DNA of 64,000 bases from Rhizobium terricola (GCF_012927355.1 NZ_JABBGK010000002.1:1-64000), one strand, 5' to 3'. Positions 50,710 through 60,633 are shown, numbered from the stretch's first letter. Notes: generated from the sequence alone by a model not told the origin. Made by a program: numbers and translations.

Positions 50710-50737
50710 AAAAAAGGCCGGTCTTGCGACCGGCCTT
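50710..50737 (-). terminator. Terminator of the sulfate-uptake operon
   Basis: On the minus strand, AAGGCCGGTC and GACCGGCCTT form a ten-pair stem with loop GCAA, followed by six T. It lies 8 bp after the cysA stop. Confidence 0.9.
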
Positions 50738-50744
50738 CGTTTCG

Positions 50745-51803
50745 TTACGCGCCGTTCGAGGCGGAGCCGTTGGAGAACAGTTTCCAGCGGCTCGGGCGGA
50801 AGCGGATTTCGGCACCGACGGCGACCGGGGCATCGAGCGGAACCTCGATTTCCAGGTGGTAGGGCTCGTGCCCCTCGTTGGCGACGTCGATCTCGGCGAT
50901 GCGGGTACCGGCCAGACGGCGGCAGGCGGTGACCTTGCCGTAGAGCGAATTGCGCTCAGTCGTCACGGCGACGTCCTGCGGGCGGAAGAAGAGTTCGCCG
51001 GGGCCTTCCGCCTTGTCGGCAATGCCGATCGGCTCGCCCTGGAAGAGCACGGTGTTGTCACGGACCGCGACCGGGACATGCGAGGATTCGCCGATGAAGG
51101 AGAAGACGAAGGGCGAGTTCGGCGTGTCGTAGACGTCGTCCGCCGAGCCGACCTGCTCGACCTTGCCCTGGCTCATGACCACGACGCGGTCGGCGAGTTC
51201 GAGCGCCTCTTCCTGGTCATGGGTGACGAAGAAGGTGGTGTGGCCGGTGCGGTCGTGGAACTCCTTCAGCCAGCGGCGCAGTTCCTTGCGGACCTTGGCG
51301 TCGAGCGCGCCGAATGGCTCATCGAGCAGCAGCACGGTCGGCTCGATCGCCATGGCGCGGGCGAGCGCCACGCGCTGGCGTTGGCCGCCCGAGAGCTGGG
51401 CCGGATAGCGTCGCTCGAGGCCCGACAGGTGCACCATGTCGAGCAGATCCGAGACGCGCTTCCTGATTTCCGCAGCCGGCGGACGGGTGGCCTTGGGGCG
51501 CACCTTGAGGCCGAAGGCGATGTTGTCGGCGACCGTCATGTGACGGAACAGCGCGTAGTGCTGGAAGACGAAGCCGATATGGCGCTCCTGCACGCTCTTT
51601 TCCGAGGCGTCCTCCTTGCCGAAGAAGATGCGGCCGGCGGTCGGCTGTTCGAGGCCGGCGATCAGGCGGAGAAGCGTCGTCTTGCCGGACCCGGACGGCC
51701 CGAGCAGCGCAATGAGCTCGCCGGAGCGGATCGACAGGGAAATGTCGTGCAGCGCCGGGAACTGGCCGAACTCCTTGCGGATATTGGTAATGGTGACATC
51801 CAT
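50745..51803 (-). CDS. cysA: Sulfate/thiosulfate ABC transporter ATPase
   Basis: A 352-residue ATPase energising sulfate and thiosulfate uptake. Walker A is GPSGSGKTT, the signature LSGGQRQRVALARA and Walker B VLLLDEP are intact, and a regulatory TOBE-like domain follows from about residue 240. It is the last gene of the minus-strand operon sbp-cysT-cysW-cysA, 12 bp after cysW, with a terminator immediately behind. Confidence 0.96.
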   Translation of the reverse strand: MDVTITNIRKEFGQFPALHDISLSIRSGELIALLGPSGSGKTTLLRLIAGLEQPTAGRIFFGKEDASEKSVQERHIGFVFQHYALFRHMTVADNIAFGLKVRPKATRPPAAEIRKRVSDLLDMVHLSGLERRYPAQLSGGQRQRVALARAMAIEPTVLLLDEPFGALDAKVRKELRRWLKEFHDRTGHTTFFVTHDQEEALELADRVVVMSQGKVEQVGSADDVYDTPNSPFVFSFIGESSHVPVAVRDNTVLFQGEPIGIADKAEGPGELFFRPQDVAVTTERNSLYGKVTACRRLAGTRIAEIDVANEGHEPYHLEIEVPLDAPVAVGAEIRFRPSRWKLFSNGSASNGA

Positions 51804-51815
51804 GGGGAGAACCTT

Positions 51816-52685
51816 TCAGTGTTTGCGGCTTGCCGCGATTTCGTCGCCGTAGTGCAGCTCGAGAATGGTCTTGAGCGCCAGCGTGACGAGGGCAAGGAGA
51901 GCCAGAAGCGTCGACACGGCAAAGGCGGCGACGAAGTTGTATTCGTTGTAGAGCACTTCGATATGCAGCGGCATGGTCTCGGTCAGTCCGCGGACGTGGC
52001 CCGAGACGACGGAGACGGCGCCGAACTCGCCCATGGCGCGGGCGTTGCAGAGCAGCACGCCGTAGAGGAGGCCCCATTTGATGTTGGGCAGCGTCACATA
52101 CCAGAAGGTCTGCCAGCCGGACGCGCCGAGCGAGATCGCCGCCTCCTCGTCGCCGGCGCCCTGTTCCTGCATCAGCGGGATCAGTTCGCGGGCAATGAAG
52201 GGGAAGGTCACGAAGACGGTCGCGAGCACGATGCCGGGTACAGCGAAGATCACCTCGATGCCGTAGCTCTTCAGCCACGGGCCGAGGAACCCCTGCGCGC
52301 CGAACAGCAGCACGTAGACCAGGCCGGAAATGACCGGCGAGATCGAGAACGGCAGGTCGATCAGGGTAATGAGGAAGGTCTTGCCGCGGAATTCGAACTT
52401 GGCGATCGCCCAGGCGGCCGCCACGCCGAAGACCAGGTTGAGCGGCACCGAAATCGCCGCGACCGTCAGCGTCAGCCGGATGGCGGAGAGCGCGTCGGGT
52501 TCGACGAGCGCCTCGACGAACTCCGCCGCTCCCTTGCGGAAGGCCTCGACGAACACGACCGCGAGCGGCAGGACCACCACCAGCAGCATGAAGATGACGG
52601 CAATGGCGGTCAGCAGCCAGCGCCAGGCCGGCAATTCGTTGGCCGCGTCATGGAACGGGGTGCGGGAGGCGGTTTCAGCGGACAT
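51816..52685 (-). CDS. cysW: Sulfate ABC transporter permease CysW
   Basis: A 289-residue permease with about six transmembrane helices. The permease-ATPase coupling loop is seen as [26 protein letters not shown] (EAA motif). It pairs with CysT to form the channel. Its ATG overlaps the cysT end by 11 bp. Confidence 0.95.
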   Translation of the reverse strand: MSAETASRTPFHDAANELPAWRWLLTAIAVIFMLLVVVLPLAVVFVEAFRKGAAEFVEALVEPDALSAIRLTLTVAAISVPLNLVFGVAAAWAIAKFEFRGKTFLITLIDLPFSISPVISGLVYVLLFGAQGFLGPWLKSYGIEVIFAVPGIVLATVFVTFPFIARELIPLMQEQGAGDEEAAISLGASGWQTFWYVTLPNIKWGLLYGVLLCNARAMGEFGAVSVVSGHVRGLTETMPLHIEVLYNEYNFVAAFAVSTLLALLALVTLALKTILELHYGDEIAASRKH

Positions 52686-53529
52686 TGGTGTACCTCCTGC
52701 GGCTCCACATCTGCAGCAGATTGATCAACAGCAGCATGGCAAACGAGATCACCAGCATGATGCAGGCGATCGAGGTGGCGCCCGCATAGTTGAACTCCTC
52801 AAGCCGAATGACGATCAGGAGCGGAGCGATTTCCGACACGTAAGGAATGTTACCGGCGATGAAGATGACCGAGCCGTATTCGCCGACGGCGCGGGCGAAG
52901 GCGAGCGCGAAGCCGGTCAGGATCGCCGGGACGAGCGTCGGCAGGACCACCATTCGCAGCGTCTGGAAACGCGAGGCGCCGAGCGTCGCGGCCGCCTCCT
53001 CGACCTCCCGGTCGAGCTCCTCCATCACCGGCTGCACGGTGCGCACGATGAACGGCAGGCCGACGAAGACCAGGGCGACGACGATGCCGATCGGGGTGAA
53101 GGCGATCTTGATGCCGAGCGGGGCGAACAGCTGGCCCACCCACCCCTTCGGCGAATAGAGCGCCGCAAGGGCGATGCCGGCAACCGCGGTCGGAAGCGCG
53201 AAGGGCAGATCGATCACCGCGTCGAGCAGCCGGCGGCCGGGAAAGGTGTAGCGCACCAGAACCCAGGCGGTGATCACGCCGAAGACGACGTTGATCGAGG
53301 CGGCCATGAGGGCCGATCCGAAGCTGACCTCGAGGGCGCGCAGCGTCCGCTCATCGAGCGCGATCGCCAGGAACTCCCGCCAGCCGAGCGCCGTCGAGCG
53401 CCAGATGAGGGCGGCCAGCGGGATCAGGATGATCACCGTCAGGTAGAAGATCGTATAGCCGAGCGTCAGGCCGAAGCCCGGCAGAATGCTCGGCTGTCGC
53501 CAGTTTTTCATGAAGGTTCCCGTCGTCAT
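52675..53529 (-). CDS. cysT: Sulfate ABC transporter permease CysT (CysU)
   Basis: A 284-residue permease of about six helices with an EAA loop [25 protein letters not shown]. Start alternatives are 53529 ([14 protein letters not shown] nearby) and 53511 (GGGAA upstream); an upstream in-frame ATG at 53568 is less likely. It is separated from sbp by a stable hairpin (53572-53603). Confidence 0.94.
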   Translation of the reverse strand: MTTGTFMKNWRQPSILPGFGLTLGYTIFYLTVIILIPLAALIWRSTALGWREFLAIALDERTLRALEVSFGSALMAASINVVFGVITAWVLVRYTFPGRRLLDAVIDLPFALPTAVAGIALAALYSPKGWVGQLFAPLGIKIAFTPIGIVVALVFVGLPFIVRTVQPVMEELDREVEEAAATLGASRFQTLRMVVLPTLVPAILTGFALAFARAVGEYGSVIFIAGNIPYVSEIAPLLIVIRLEEFNYAGATSIACIMLVISFAMLLLINLLQMWSRRRYTNVR

Positions 53530-53571
53530 CGCCTCGTCGCGCTTTTTATCATGCCTGCAAATAATCATGCG

Positions 53572-53603
53572 ACAAGCCCCGACCGTTCAAGATCGGGGCT
53601 TGT
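53572..53603 (-). promoter_or_regulatory. Hairpin between sbp and cysT
   Basis: On the minus strand ACAAGCCCCGA and TCGGGGCTTGT form an 11-pair stem with a ten-base loop and no T-run. In an operon it would protect or partly terminate sbp mRNA, giving more binding protein than permease. Confidence 0.7.
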
Positions 53604-53624
53604 CTCCTGGGAGGATCGCCAAAG

Positions 53625-54647
53625 TCAGTTGGCGGGCTTGTAGATCTGGTCGAAGATGCCGCCATCGGCGAAGTGGGTCGGCTGGGCCTTGGCCCAACCA
53701 CCGAAGATCGGGTCGTCGATCGTCACGAGATCGAGCTTCGGCAGCTTCAGCTGGTCGGCCGGCACCAGTTCCGGCTTCGACGGGCGGTAGAAGTGCTTGG
53801 CGGCAAGGGCCTGACCTTCCGGCGAATAGAGATACTGAAGGTAGGCTTCGGCGACCTTGCGGGTGCCCTTGGCGTCGACATTGCCGTCGACCACGGTCAC
53901 CGGCGGCTCGGCCAGGATCGAGAGTTTTGGCACGACGATGTCGAAGCTGTCCTCGCCGAATTCGGCGCCGGCCAGATAGGCCTCGTTTTCCCAGGCGATC
54001 AGCACGTCGCCGATCTCGCGCTGGGCGAACGTGACCGTCGAACCGCGGGCGCCGGTGTCGAGAACGGGCGCGCGCTTGTAGAGCTCGGCGATGTATTCCT
54101 TGATCTTGGCCTCGTCGCCAGCGAATTCCTTGTGCGCCCAGGCCCAGGCGGCCAGGTAGTTCCAGCGGGCGCCACCCGAGGTCTTCGGGTTCGGGGTGAT
54201 GATCTGCACGTCGCCCTTTACCAGGTCACCCCAATCCTGGATGCCCTTGGGATTGCCCTTGCGGACGAGGAAGACGATCGTCGAGGTATAGGGCGACGAG
54301 TTGTTGGGAAGGCGGCCGCGCCAGTCTGCGGGGATCTTGCCGGTCGCCTTGGCGATCGCGTCGATATCGCCTTCGAGGGCCAGCGTCACGACATCCGCGT
54401 CGAGGCCGTCGATCACCGAACGGGCCTGCTTGCCGGAGCCGCCGTGCGACTGGCGGATGGAGACATCCTCGCCGGTCTCGGCCTTCCAGTGCTTGGCGAA
54501 GACCTCGTTATAGTCCTTGTAGAGTTCGCGGGTGGGGTCGTAGGACACATTCAGCAGAGCCGTTTCGGCATGGGCCGAAGCCACTGCCGCAGCGGTCATC
54601 GACAGACCCAAAAGCAGTCCACCAAGCCGTTTCGTAAAGCTGTTCAT
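53625..54647 (-). CDS. sbp: Sulfate-binding protein
   Basis: A 340-residue periplasmic binding protein. A signal peptide ends at SAHA (about residue 27), and the sulfate/thiosulfate-binding family marks include [32 protein letters not shown] and [11 protein letters not shown]. It is the first gene of the uptake operon. A motif shared with the cysH upstream region lies 30 bp before its start. Confidence 0.96.
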   Translation of the reverse strand: MNSFTKRLGGLLLGLSMTAAAVASAHAETALLNVSYDPTRELYKDYNEVFAKHWKAETGEDVSIRQSHGGSGKQARSVIDGLDADVVTLALEGDIDAIAKATGKIPADWRGRLPNNSSPYTSTIVFLVRKGNPKGIQDWGDLVKGDVQIITPNPKTSGGARWNYLAAWAWAHKEFAGDEAKIKEYIAELYKRAPVLDTGARGSTVTFAQREIGDVLIAWENEAYLAGAEFGEDSFDIVVPKLSILAEPPVTVVDGNVDAKGTRKVAEAYLQYLYSPEGQALAAKHFYRPSKPELVPADQLKLPKLDLVTIDDPIFGGWAKAQPTHFADGGIFDQIYKPAN

Positions 54648-54677
54648 GGCAACCTTCTCCTTTCCTCTTTCCTGAAG

Positions 54678-54690
54678 TTAAGACTACTGG
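54678..54690. promoter_or_regulatory. Shared sulfur motif, copy 1 (before sbp)
   Basis: TTAAGACTACTGG matches TTAAGTCTATTGA upstream of cysH at 10 of 13 positions; GACTA here is mirrored by TAGTC 20 bp away. A likely site for the regulator of both operons. Confidence 0.5.
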
Positions 54691-54894
54691 ACAGGTCGAG
54701 TTAGTCAACGCGAGCGGAAAAATAGCAAAACGGTACCCTCCCCGCACACGACAGGGAAAATGCTGACCCACGAACGGCGACCGCAACGGGGCAAAATGTT
54801 CGTGGATCGGGGCTGCCGCAGAAAAGCCGGATTTCGAAAACCGACCCGCCAAGGACATTCCGGGCAGAAAAAATTCCGGCAAACCGCGGAATCG

Positions 54895-55341
54895 TCAGTC
54901 CGCGAGCTCCATCACGTCGCTGCTTGCCGGCGCGGTGATCGCATCGGCGATGGTCGTCGAGAAGAGCACCGCGCGTGTCTCGTCGGCGACGCGGGCAAAG
55001 ACGTGGCGGATCTCGCAGTCCTTTTCGCCGGCACAGTCCTCGCAGCGGCGATAGGCGGTGATCGACAGGCAGGGCAGCGGGGCGATCGGGCCGTCGATCA
55101 GGCGCAGCACTTCTCCATAGGTGATGTCGGAGGCCGGACGCAGCAGGAGATAGCCTCCCTGCTTGCCGCGCCGGCTGGTCACCATGCCGTTGCGCTTGAG
55201 GTCGAGCAGGATCTGCTCGAGGAACTTCTTCGGGATCTTCTGGCGATCGGCAATATCGGAAATCTGCAAGGGATCGCCCGTCTCGGCACGCGCCAGAGCC
55301 GTCAGCGCCCGCAATGCATATTTCGCCTTTTGGGAGATCAT
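54895..55341 (-). CDS. Rrf2-family regulator of sulfur assimilation (candidate)
   Basis: A 148-residue Rrf2 protein. The helix-turn-helix is ISQKAKYALRALTALA, ISDIADRQKIPKKFLEQILLDLKRNGMVTSRRGKQGGY, followed by a loop with cysteines: CLSITAYRRCEDCAGEKDCEIRH. Three cysteines in C-x2-C-x5-C spacing and a nearby His are in the position where IscR and NsrR hold an Fe-S cluster, although the spacing differs from IscR. The ATG at 55341 (MISQKAKYA) is the typical family start. Because it sits between the sulfate-uptake and cysH-cysD-cysN operons, it probably controls both. Confidence 0.92.
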   Translation of the reverse strand: MISQKAKYALRALTALARAETGDPLQISDIADRQKIPKKFLEQILLDLKRNGMVTSRRGKQGGYLLLRPASDITYGEVLRLIDGPIAPLPCLSITAYRRCEDCAGEKDCEIRHVFARVADETRAVLFSTTIADAITAPASSDVMELAD

Positions 55342-55674
55342 GTCCAATCACCACTTCACGCAGGCAGATCGCCGCGTTCGGTCGGGATAACCGAAATCGG
55401 CATTTTTTTCAAACCCTGAGGTGGGTCACTGAGCCGGATTCGCAACCGCAATATTAAGTCTATTGATTTAGTAGAGATTGAGTGGTAACGTTCGAGATAT
55501 TCGAGTTTTCCGGCCGCCACAGGCCGGCCACCACGCGACGCAACCGGGACGAATTCCCGCCATTGTCCGCGTGGAGAGAGATATTTGCTCTTCATCTTCC
55601 CATGCTTGAAAGGCAATTCCTGTTCGCGCTGCGCGAAATGAGGAATAATCCCTGGCACTAGCAGGAAGAGAAAC
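55342..55674. promoter_or_regulatory. Divergent control region of rrf2 and cysH
   Basis: This 333-bp region contains no gene. It has an AT-rich part around 55450-55490 with the motif TTAAGTCTATTGA (55454-55466), shared with the sbp upstream region, and a short CTATTGATTTAGTAG symmetric element. Confidence 0.5.
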
Positions 55675-56421
55675 ATGAGCCTTCAGAACCTCCCAGAAGC
55701 CGCCGCTGCCCTCGACGCCGCACTCGCCGGCGCAGACCTCACCGAGCGACTGCGCCTCGTCGCCGCGTTCGGCGGACGGGCCGTCTTCACCACGAGCCTC
55801 GGCATCGAGGACCAGGTGATCACCGCGGCCATCGGCCTGGCCGGCCTGCCGATCGAGGTCTCGACGCTCGAGACCGGCCGGCTGTTCAAGGAGACGGTGG
55901 ATCTCATCAGCGAAACCGAGGAACGGTTCGGCATCGCCATCAAGCGTTTCCATCCGGAGCAGGACGACATCGACGCCTATGCGGCGAAATACGGCCTCAA
56001 CGGCTTTTACGAAAGCGTCGAAGCCCGCCACGCCTGCTGTCACGTGCGCAAGCTGGTGCCGCTCGCCAAGGCGCTTTCCGGCGCCACGCTGTGGGTCACC
56101 GGCCTGCGCCGCGGCCAGTCCGGCAACCGGGCGACGACGCCGTTCGCCGAATATGACGCCGAGCGCAACCTCATCAAGGTGAACCCGCTCGCCGACTGGT
56201 CGATCGAAGCGATCAACGCCTATGTGGAAGCCGAAAGCGTGCCGACCAACCCGCTGCACGGCCGAGGCTACCCGTCGATCGGCTGCGAGCCCTGTACCCG
56301 GGCGATCAAGCCCGGCGAACCGGAACGCGCCGGCCGCTGGTGGTGGGAGAACGACGAGAAGCGCGAATGCGGCCTGCATGTGCCGGAAGCCACCGTGTCT
56401 TCCATCCCGACACCGGCCTGA
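55675..56421 (+). CDS. cysH: Assimilatory adenylylsulfate (APS) reductase
   Basis: A 248-residue reductase converting APS to sulfite. The PP-loop-related part is TTSLGIEDQV. Two cysteine pairs, CCHVRK at about residues 122-123 and GCEPC near 205, mark the Fe-S APS-reductase type (a 4Fe-4S cluster is expected), not the cluster-free PAPS reductase; the catalytic Cys is in KRECGLH at the end. AGGAAG precedes the ATG. It leads a plus-strand set followed by cysD and cysN. Confidence 0.95.
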   Translation: MSLQNLPEAAAALDAALAGADLTERLRLVAAFGGRAVFTTSLGIEDQVITAAIGLAGLPIEVSTLETGRLFKETVDLISETEERFGIAIKRFHPEQDDIDAYAAKYGLNGFYESVEARHACCHVRKLVPLAKALSGATLWVTGLRRGQSGNRATTPFAEYDAERNLIKVNPLADWSIEAINAYVEAESVPTNPLHGRGYPSIGCEPCTRAIKPGEPERAGRWWWENDEKRECGLHVPEATVSSIPTPA

Positions 56422-56452
56422 ACTGGTCCGATTTGAACCGTAACAAGAATTC

Positions 56453-56603
56453 ACCCCCCTCTGTCGCTTCGCGACATCTCCCCCTCAAGGGGGGAGAGTG
56501 AAGCGCCAGACCACCGCCGCTCCAATTTGCCGCAAAGCACTGACGCAAGCGGCGAGCGTTCTCCCCCCTTGAGGGGGAGATGCCCGGCAGGGCAGAGGGG
56601 GGT
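56453..56603. repeat. Inverted REP doublet between cysH and cysD
   Basis: Copy 1 (56453-56498) is ACCCCCCTCTGTCGCTTCGC..AGGGGGGAGAG; copy 2 (56561-56603) is in reverse orientation. They are 62 bp apart and convergent like the betI-betC doublet. The 223-bp gap has no gene. Confidence 0.85.
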
Positions 56604-56644
56604 ACCACGAAACGCCGCCACGGTGGCGCCAAGGACAAGAGACA

Positions 56645-57595
56645 ATGCATCATTCCGAATTCGATCCGCATTCCAAGGACACGCCGACCAAGCCGCCGCT
56701 TGATCCGCATCTGAAGGCACTGGAAAACGAAGCGATCCACATCTTCCGCGAAGTGGCCGCCGAGTTCGACAAGCCGGTCATGCTCTATTCGATCGGCAAG
56801 GACAGTTCCGTGCTGCTGCATCTGGCGCGCAAGGCCTTCTATCCCGGCCGCGTGCCCTTCCCGCTGCTTCACGTCGACACCGGCTGGAAGTTCAAGGAAA
56901 TGATCGCGTTTCGCGACGAGATCGTCGAACGCTACGACCTCGACCTGATCGTGCACACCAATCCGCGCGGTGCGTCCGAGGGTGTGACCCCGTTCACCCA
57001 CGGTTCGGCCCTATACACCGACATCATGAAGACCGAGGCCCTGCGCCAGGCGCTCGACGCCGGCCAGTTCGACGCGGCCTTCGGCGGCGCGCGGCGCGAC
57101 GAGGAGGCCAGCCGCGCCAAGGAACGCATCTATTCGTTCCGCACGCCCGACCACAAATGGGACCCGCGCAACCAGCGCCCGGAACTGTGGAACATCTACA
57201 ACGGCCAGATCCGCCGCGGCGAGAGCGTGCGCGCCTTCCCGCTGTCCAACTGGACCGAGGTCGACATCTGGCGCTACATCCAGGCGGAAGACATTCCGCT
57301 GGTGCCGCTCTACTACGCCGCCAAGCGCCCCTTCGTCGAACGCGACGGCATGATGATCCTCGCCGAGGATCCTCGCCTCGAACTGCTGCCGGGCGAAGTG
57401 AAGCAGGAAGGCATGATCCGCTTCCGCACGCTCGGCTGCTTCCCGCTGACCGGCGCCATCCGCTCCCAGGCGACGACGCTCGAAGACGTGATCGCCGAGC
57501 TTGAAATCGCCACCGTGTCCGAGCGCCAGGGCCGGGCCATCGACCGCGACCAGTCGGGTTCGATGGAGAAGAAGAAACGCGAAGGATATTTCTGA
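56645..57595 (+). CDS. cysD: Sulfate adenylyltransferase subunit 2
   Basis: A 316-residue ATP-sulfurylase subunit making adenylylsulfate. The PP-loop is [15 protein letters not shown] (SxGKDS form), followed by [13 protein letters not shown] and a GARRDEE motif. It pairs with CysN, whose ATG starts one base after the cysD stop. Confidence 0.96.
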   Translation: MHHSEFDPHSKDTPTKPPLDPHLKALENEAIHIFREVAAEFDKPVMLYSIGKDSSVLLHLARKAFYPGRVPFPLLHVDTGWKFKEMIAFRDEIVERYDLDLIVHTNPRGASEGVTPFTHGSALYTDIMKTEALRQALDAGQFDAAFGGARRDEEASRAKERIYSFRTPDHKWDPRNQRPELWNIYNGQIRRGESVRAFPLSNWTEVDIWRYIQAEDIPLVPLYYAAKRPFVERDGMMILAEDPRLELLPGEVKQEGMIRFRTLGCFPLTGAIRSQATTLEDVIAELEIATVSERQGRAIDRDQSGSMEKKKREGYF

Positions 57596-57596
57596 G

Positions 57597-59072
57597 ATGA
57601 CCGCAAGCGCAACCGCCCTCGCCTCCGTTCTTCCGGAGGCCCATCCGGCCCCCGTCACGCGCGATTCGCGCCCGCTTCGCCTCATCACCTGCGGCTCGGT
57701 GGACGACGGCAAGTCGACGCTGATCGGCCGCCTCTTGTGGGACACCAAGGCCGTCAAGGAAGACCAGGCCGCCACGCTGCACCGTGATTCGGGCAAGCAG
57801 AACGACCTCGGCCTGCCCGACTTCGCGCTGCTGCTCGACGGCCTGCAGGCGGAGCGCGAACAGGGCATCACCATCGACGTCGCCTATCGCTACTTCTCCT
57901 CCGAGAAGCGGTCCTTCATCGTCGCCGACACCCCCGGCCACGAACAGTATACCCGCAACATGGCGACCGGCGCCTCGACCGCCGATCTTGCGATCCTCCT
58001 GGTCGACGCCCGCGCCGGCCTGCTGGAACAGACCCGCCGCCACGCCACGATCGCCTCCCTGATGGGCATCAAGCAGTTCGTGCTGGCCGTCAACAAGTTC
58101 GACCTCGTCGACTATGACCGCACCGTGTTCGACCGGATTTCGCATGAATTCAGGGAACTGGCGCTGACGCTTGGCGTGCGCCAGGTGACCTCGATCCCGA
58201 TGTCGGCGCTGAAGGGCGAGAACGTCGTCTATTCCGGCCATGCCGCGATGCCGTGGTATGAAGGCCCGACGCTGGTCGAGACGCTGGAACTCGCGACACT
58301 GCGCTCGGCCCAGACCACGGGCTTCCGCCTGCCGGTCCAGCGCGTCTGCCGCCCGGGCGAGAGCTTCCGCGGCTACCAGGGCACGGTCGCCGGCGGCGCC
58401 GTGAAGCCGGGCGACGGCGTGGTGATCCTGCCCTCCGGCCAGATCGCCAACGTCAAGCAGATCGTCACCTTCGACCTGGTGCGCAATGCCGCGGTCGCAG
58501 GCGATGCGATCACGCTGGTGCTCGACCGCCAGGTCGACGTTTCGCGCGGCGACATGATCGTCTCGCTCGACAGCCAGCCGCAGACGGGCCTTTCCTTCGA
58601 TGCGCATCTGGTGGCGCTGCAGCCGGACGGCATCCAGCCGGGCAAGCGCTACTGGCTGAAGTCGGGCTCGCGCCGTCAGCGCGTTCAGGTCAACCCGATC
58701 TCGCAGCTCGACCTGAAGACCGGCAAGTGGAATGCGGCGGAAGCGCTCGCCATGAACGCCATCGGCAAGGTGCACCTCTCCTTCGACGAGACGGCGATCT
58801 TCGACCCCTATGAGCAGAACCGCTCGACGGGCGCCTTCATCCTGATCGACCCGGACACCAACAACACGGTGGCCGGCGGGATGGTGACGGCCAAGCGCGC
58901 CGACCTGACCGGCCTCAACGCCAATGAGGTTCGTGTCATCCTCTCGCTGCCGGCCGATCTTGCCGAGCAGATCATGGCGACCGAGCTGCTTGCCAGCCGC
59001 CGTGACGAGGTTGAAACCCGCCGTGTCACCAATGCCGCCGCCCGCGACCTGATCGACGGCATCGACGGCTGA
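57597..59072 (+). CDS. cysN: Sulfate adenylyltransferase subunit 1 (GTPase)
   Basis: A 491-residue GTPase driving APS formation with CysD. The translation-factor motifs are GSVDDGKSTLIG (G1), DTPGHEQYTRN (G3) and NKFDLVD (G4); domain 2-3 of EF-Tu type follow. There is no fused CysC kinase domain, unlike the rhizobial NodQ, so APS kinase must be elsewhere if present. The ORF extended to 57501 is a frame artefact overlapping cysD; ATG 57597 is used. Confidence 0.95.
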   Translation: MTASATALASVLPEAHPAPVTRDSRPLRLITCGSVDDGKSTLIGRLLWDTKAVKEDQAATLHRDSGKQNDLGLPDFALLLDGLQAEREQGITIDVAYRYFSSEKRSFIVADTPGHEQYTRNMATGASTADLAILLVDARAGLLEQTRRHATIASLMGIKQFVLAVNKFDLVDYDRTVFDRISHEFRELALTLGVRQVTSIPMSALKGENVVYSGHAAMPWYEGPTLVETLELATLRSAQTTGFRLPVQRVCRPGESFRGYQGTVAGGAVKPGDGVVILPSGQIANVKQIVTFDLVRNAAVAGDAITLVLDRQVDVSRGDMIVSLDSQPQTGLSFDAHLVALQPDGIQPGKRYWLKSGSRRQRVQVNPISQLDLKTGKWNAAEALAMNAIGKVHLSFDETAIFDPYEQNRSTGAFILIDPDTNNTVAGGMVTAKRADLTGLNANEVRVILSLPADLAEQIMATELLASRRDEVETRRVTNAAARDLIDGIDG

Positions 59073-59103
59073 CCATTCTCCCCGGACGCAGCGCGTCCCG
59101 AAT

Positions 59104-59134
59104 GCCCGCTTCCTCACCGAAGCGGGCTTTTTTT
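59104..59134 (+). terminator. Terminator after cysN
   Basis: GCCCGCTT and AAGCGGGC form an eight-pair stem with an eight-base loop, followed by seven T. Thirty-two bases after the cysN stop. Confidence 0.93.
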
Positions 59135-59168
59135 GCGCTGGGATTGTAGGAAGCGAAAGTCCCGGCGA

Positions 59169-59450
59169 TCAGGCCGTGCCGTCACGGCGGACAAGACCAC
59201 CGCGGGCAAAACTCAGGTCTTCGCTGACAACCCCGCCTTCGGCATCGAGGATCGCACGCCAGATGCGGTTGCCGATGCGCAGGCTGAGCCGCGAGGTGCC
59301 GGCATGCTCGCCCTCGCCGATTTCGACGGTGCTCTTGACCAGTCCCTGATCCTGATGGCGGCGGAAGTCCGCGGGGGTGAGGCCGAAACGCTGTGCTATC
59401 TCGCGCGGGTCGAGGATGAAGTCGCCGTTTCCGTCGCGCTCGATCTGCAT
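59169..59450 (-). CDS. DUF6522-like small protein
   Basis: A 93-residue protein with a start MQIERDGNGDFILDPREIAQRFGLTPADFRRHQDQGLVKST and a C-terminal RLSLRIGNRIWRAILDAEGGVVSEDLSFARGG. This arrangement matches small Rhizobiales proteins of the DUF6522 type. AGGAG is 8 bp before ATG 59450. Overlaps nothing; the HPP gene ends at 59476 upstream on the same strand, so they may be co-transcribed. Confidence 0.75.
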   Translation of the reverse strand: MQIERDGNGDFILDPREIAQRFGLTPADFRRHQDQGLVKSTVEIGEGEHAGTSRLSLRIGNRIWRAILDAEGGVVSEDLSFARGGLVRRDGTA

Positions 59451-59475
59451 GCGGCTTTCTCCTGGCTCGACCGTC

Positions 59476-60633
59476 TCAACCGGTGACAAGCATCGGCCTA
59501 CCGGCGCCCGGTTTCAAGTCCTGGACCGGACCGACGGCAAGTTGTCGCGCCACTGCGGACAGCAGATCGGTTTGGGAAATCAGCCCCTCGATACGCTCGT
59601 CCTCATCGACGATCACCACTGCATGGGCCTTTCCGTCGGCCAGCTGCGGTAGCAGAGACAGCGCATGGTCATGCGCGGACGCTGTGGCGGCACGCGAAAT
59701 CATCGGGCCGATCGCCACGCCCGGCGCGCTCAATTCGCGAAGGCCGACCGTTCCGAGCAGCCGCCCCTCGGCATCGGTTACCGGCAGCGTCCGGATATTG
59801 TGTTTCAGGAGCAGGGCCCGGGCGGCCTCGGGCGACGCGTCCTCATCGATACGGATCACGTCGAGCGACATGATGTCGGCGCAGGATAGGGGCCCGTGCC
59901 GGCGGATCGCGGCCTGCCGTTCGACCTCAGCCAGCAGAACCTTGAGGTCGCCGCGATCGATGTCGAAGGTCTCGTGGACCGCCGCGAGCGCCGCTTCGAT
60001 GTCGACCTCGCTGATCCCGGCGCGCAATTCCGGCGGCACGTCTCGCGTGTGATGCTGGTTGACGGCAGGAGGCGGGGCAAAGTGCGGATAGGCGCGGCGC
60101 GACAGTTTGTGGGCCACGAGACCGAACCCGACGAGAATGGCCGAATTCAGTCCGACCGGCACGAAGGGGAAGAGCAGTCCCCAATCGGCAATGGCCGGCC
60201 CGCCGAGCACCGTCATCATGGCCACCGCACCGCCCGGAGGATGGATGCACCGCGTCAGCGACATTGCGGCGATTGCCAGCGCGACGGCAAGGCCGATGGC
60301 GATTGCCGGCTCATGGACGAAATGCGCGACGATCAGGCCGGAAAGCGCAGACAGGGAATTGCCGCCGATGATCGACCAGGGCTGGGCGAGCGGGCTTGAC
60401 GGGACCACGAAGAGCAGAACGGCCGAGGCGCCGATCGGTGCCACGATCAGCGGCAGATGCGGATCGGGGCCGAGCACCAGACCGCAGAGAAACCCGGTGA
60501 GCGCCGTCGCGACCAGCGCACCCGCGCAGGCGATCAGTCGTTCGGTCACAGTCGCGCCGGCAAGGGTCGGATGGAAAAGGTGATTGACGGCGTCGCGAAG
60601 ATTTCGCTTACGGCGGTCAGGACTGTTGGACAT
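59476..60633 (-). CDS. HPP-family membrane protein with CBS pair
   Basis: A 385-residue protein. The N-terminal HPP module (about 1-180, four or more membrane helices, with the RCIHPPGGAVA motif) is followed by a tandem CBS pair (about 245-375; IMSLDVIRIDEDASPEAARALLLKHNIRTLPVTD and later AVVIVDEDERIEGLISQTDLL). HPP proteins in some organisms carry nitrite, but the role here is not shown. ATG 60633 was used; the frame extends to 60708. Confidence 0.88.
   Translation of the reverse strand: MSNSPDRRKRNLRDAVNHLFHPTLAGATVTERLIACAGALVATALTGFLCGLVLGPDPHLPLIVAPIGASAVLLFVVPSSPLAQPWSIIGGNSLSALSGLIVAHFVHEPAIAIGLAVALAIAAMSLTRCIHPPGGAVAMMTVLGGPAIADWGLLFPFVPVGLNSAILVGFGLVAHKLSRRAYPHFAPPPAVNQHHTRDVPPELRAGISEVDIEAALAAVHETFDIDRGDLKVLLAEVERQAAIRRHGPLSCADIMSLDVIRIDEDASPEAARALLLKHNIRTLPVTDAEGRLLGTVGLRELSAPGVAIGPMISRAATASAHDHALSLLPQLADGKAHAVVIVDEDERIEGLISQTDLLSAVARQLAVGPVQDLKPGAGRPMLVTG

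Noticed and set aside
50700..52724. 674-codon open frame opposite cysA and cysW
   Set aside because: Antisense to clearly recognisable transporter genes; composition typical of a GC-driven shadow.
57024..59117. 697-codon open frame opposite cysD and cysN
   Set aside because: Fully contained in conserved sulfate-activation genes on the other strand, no domain content.
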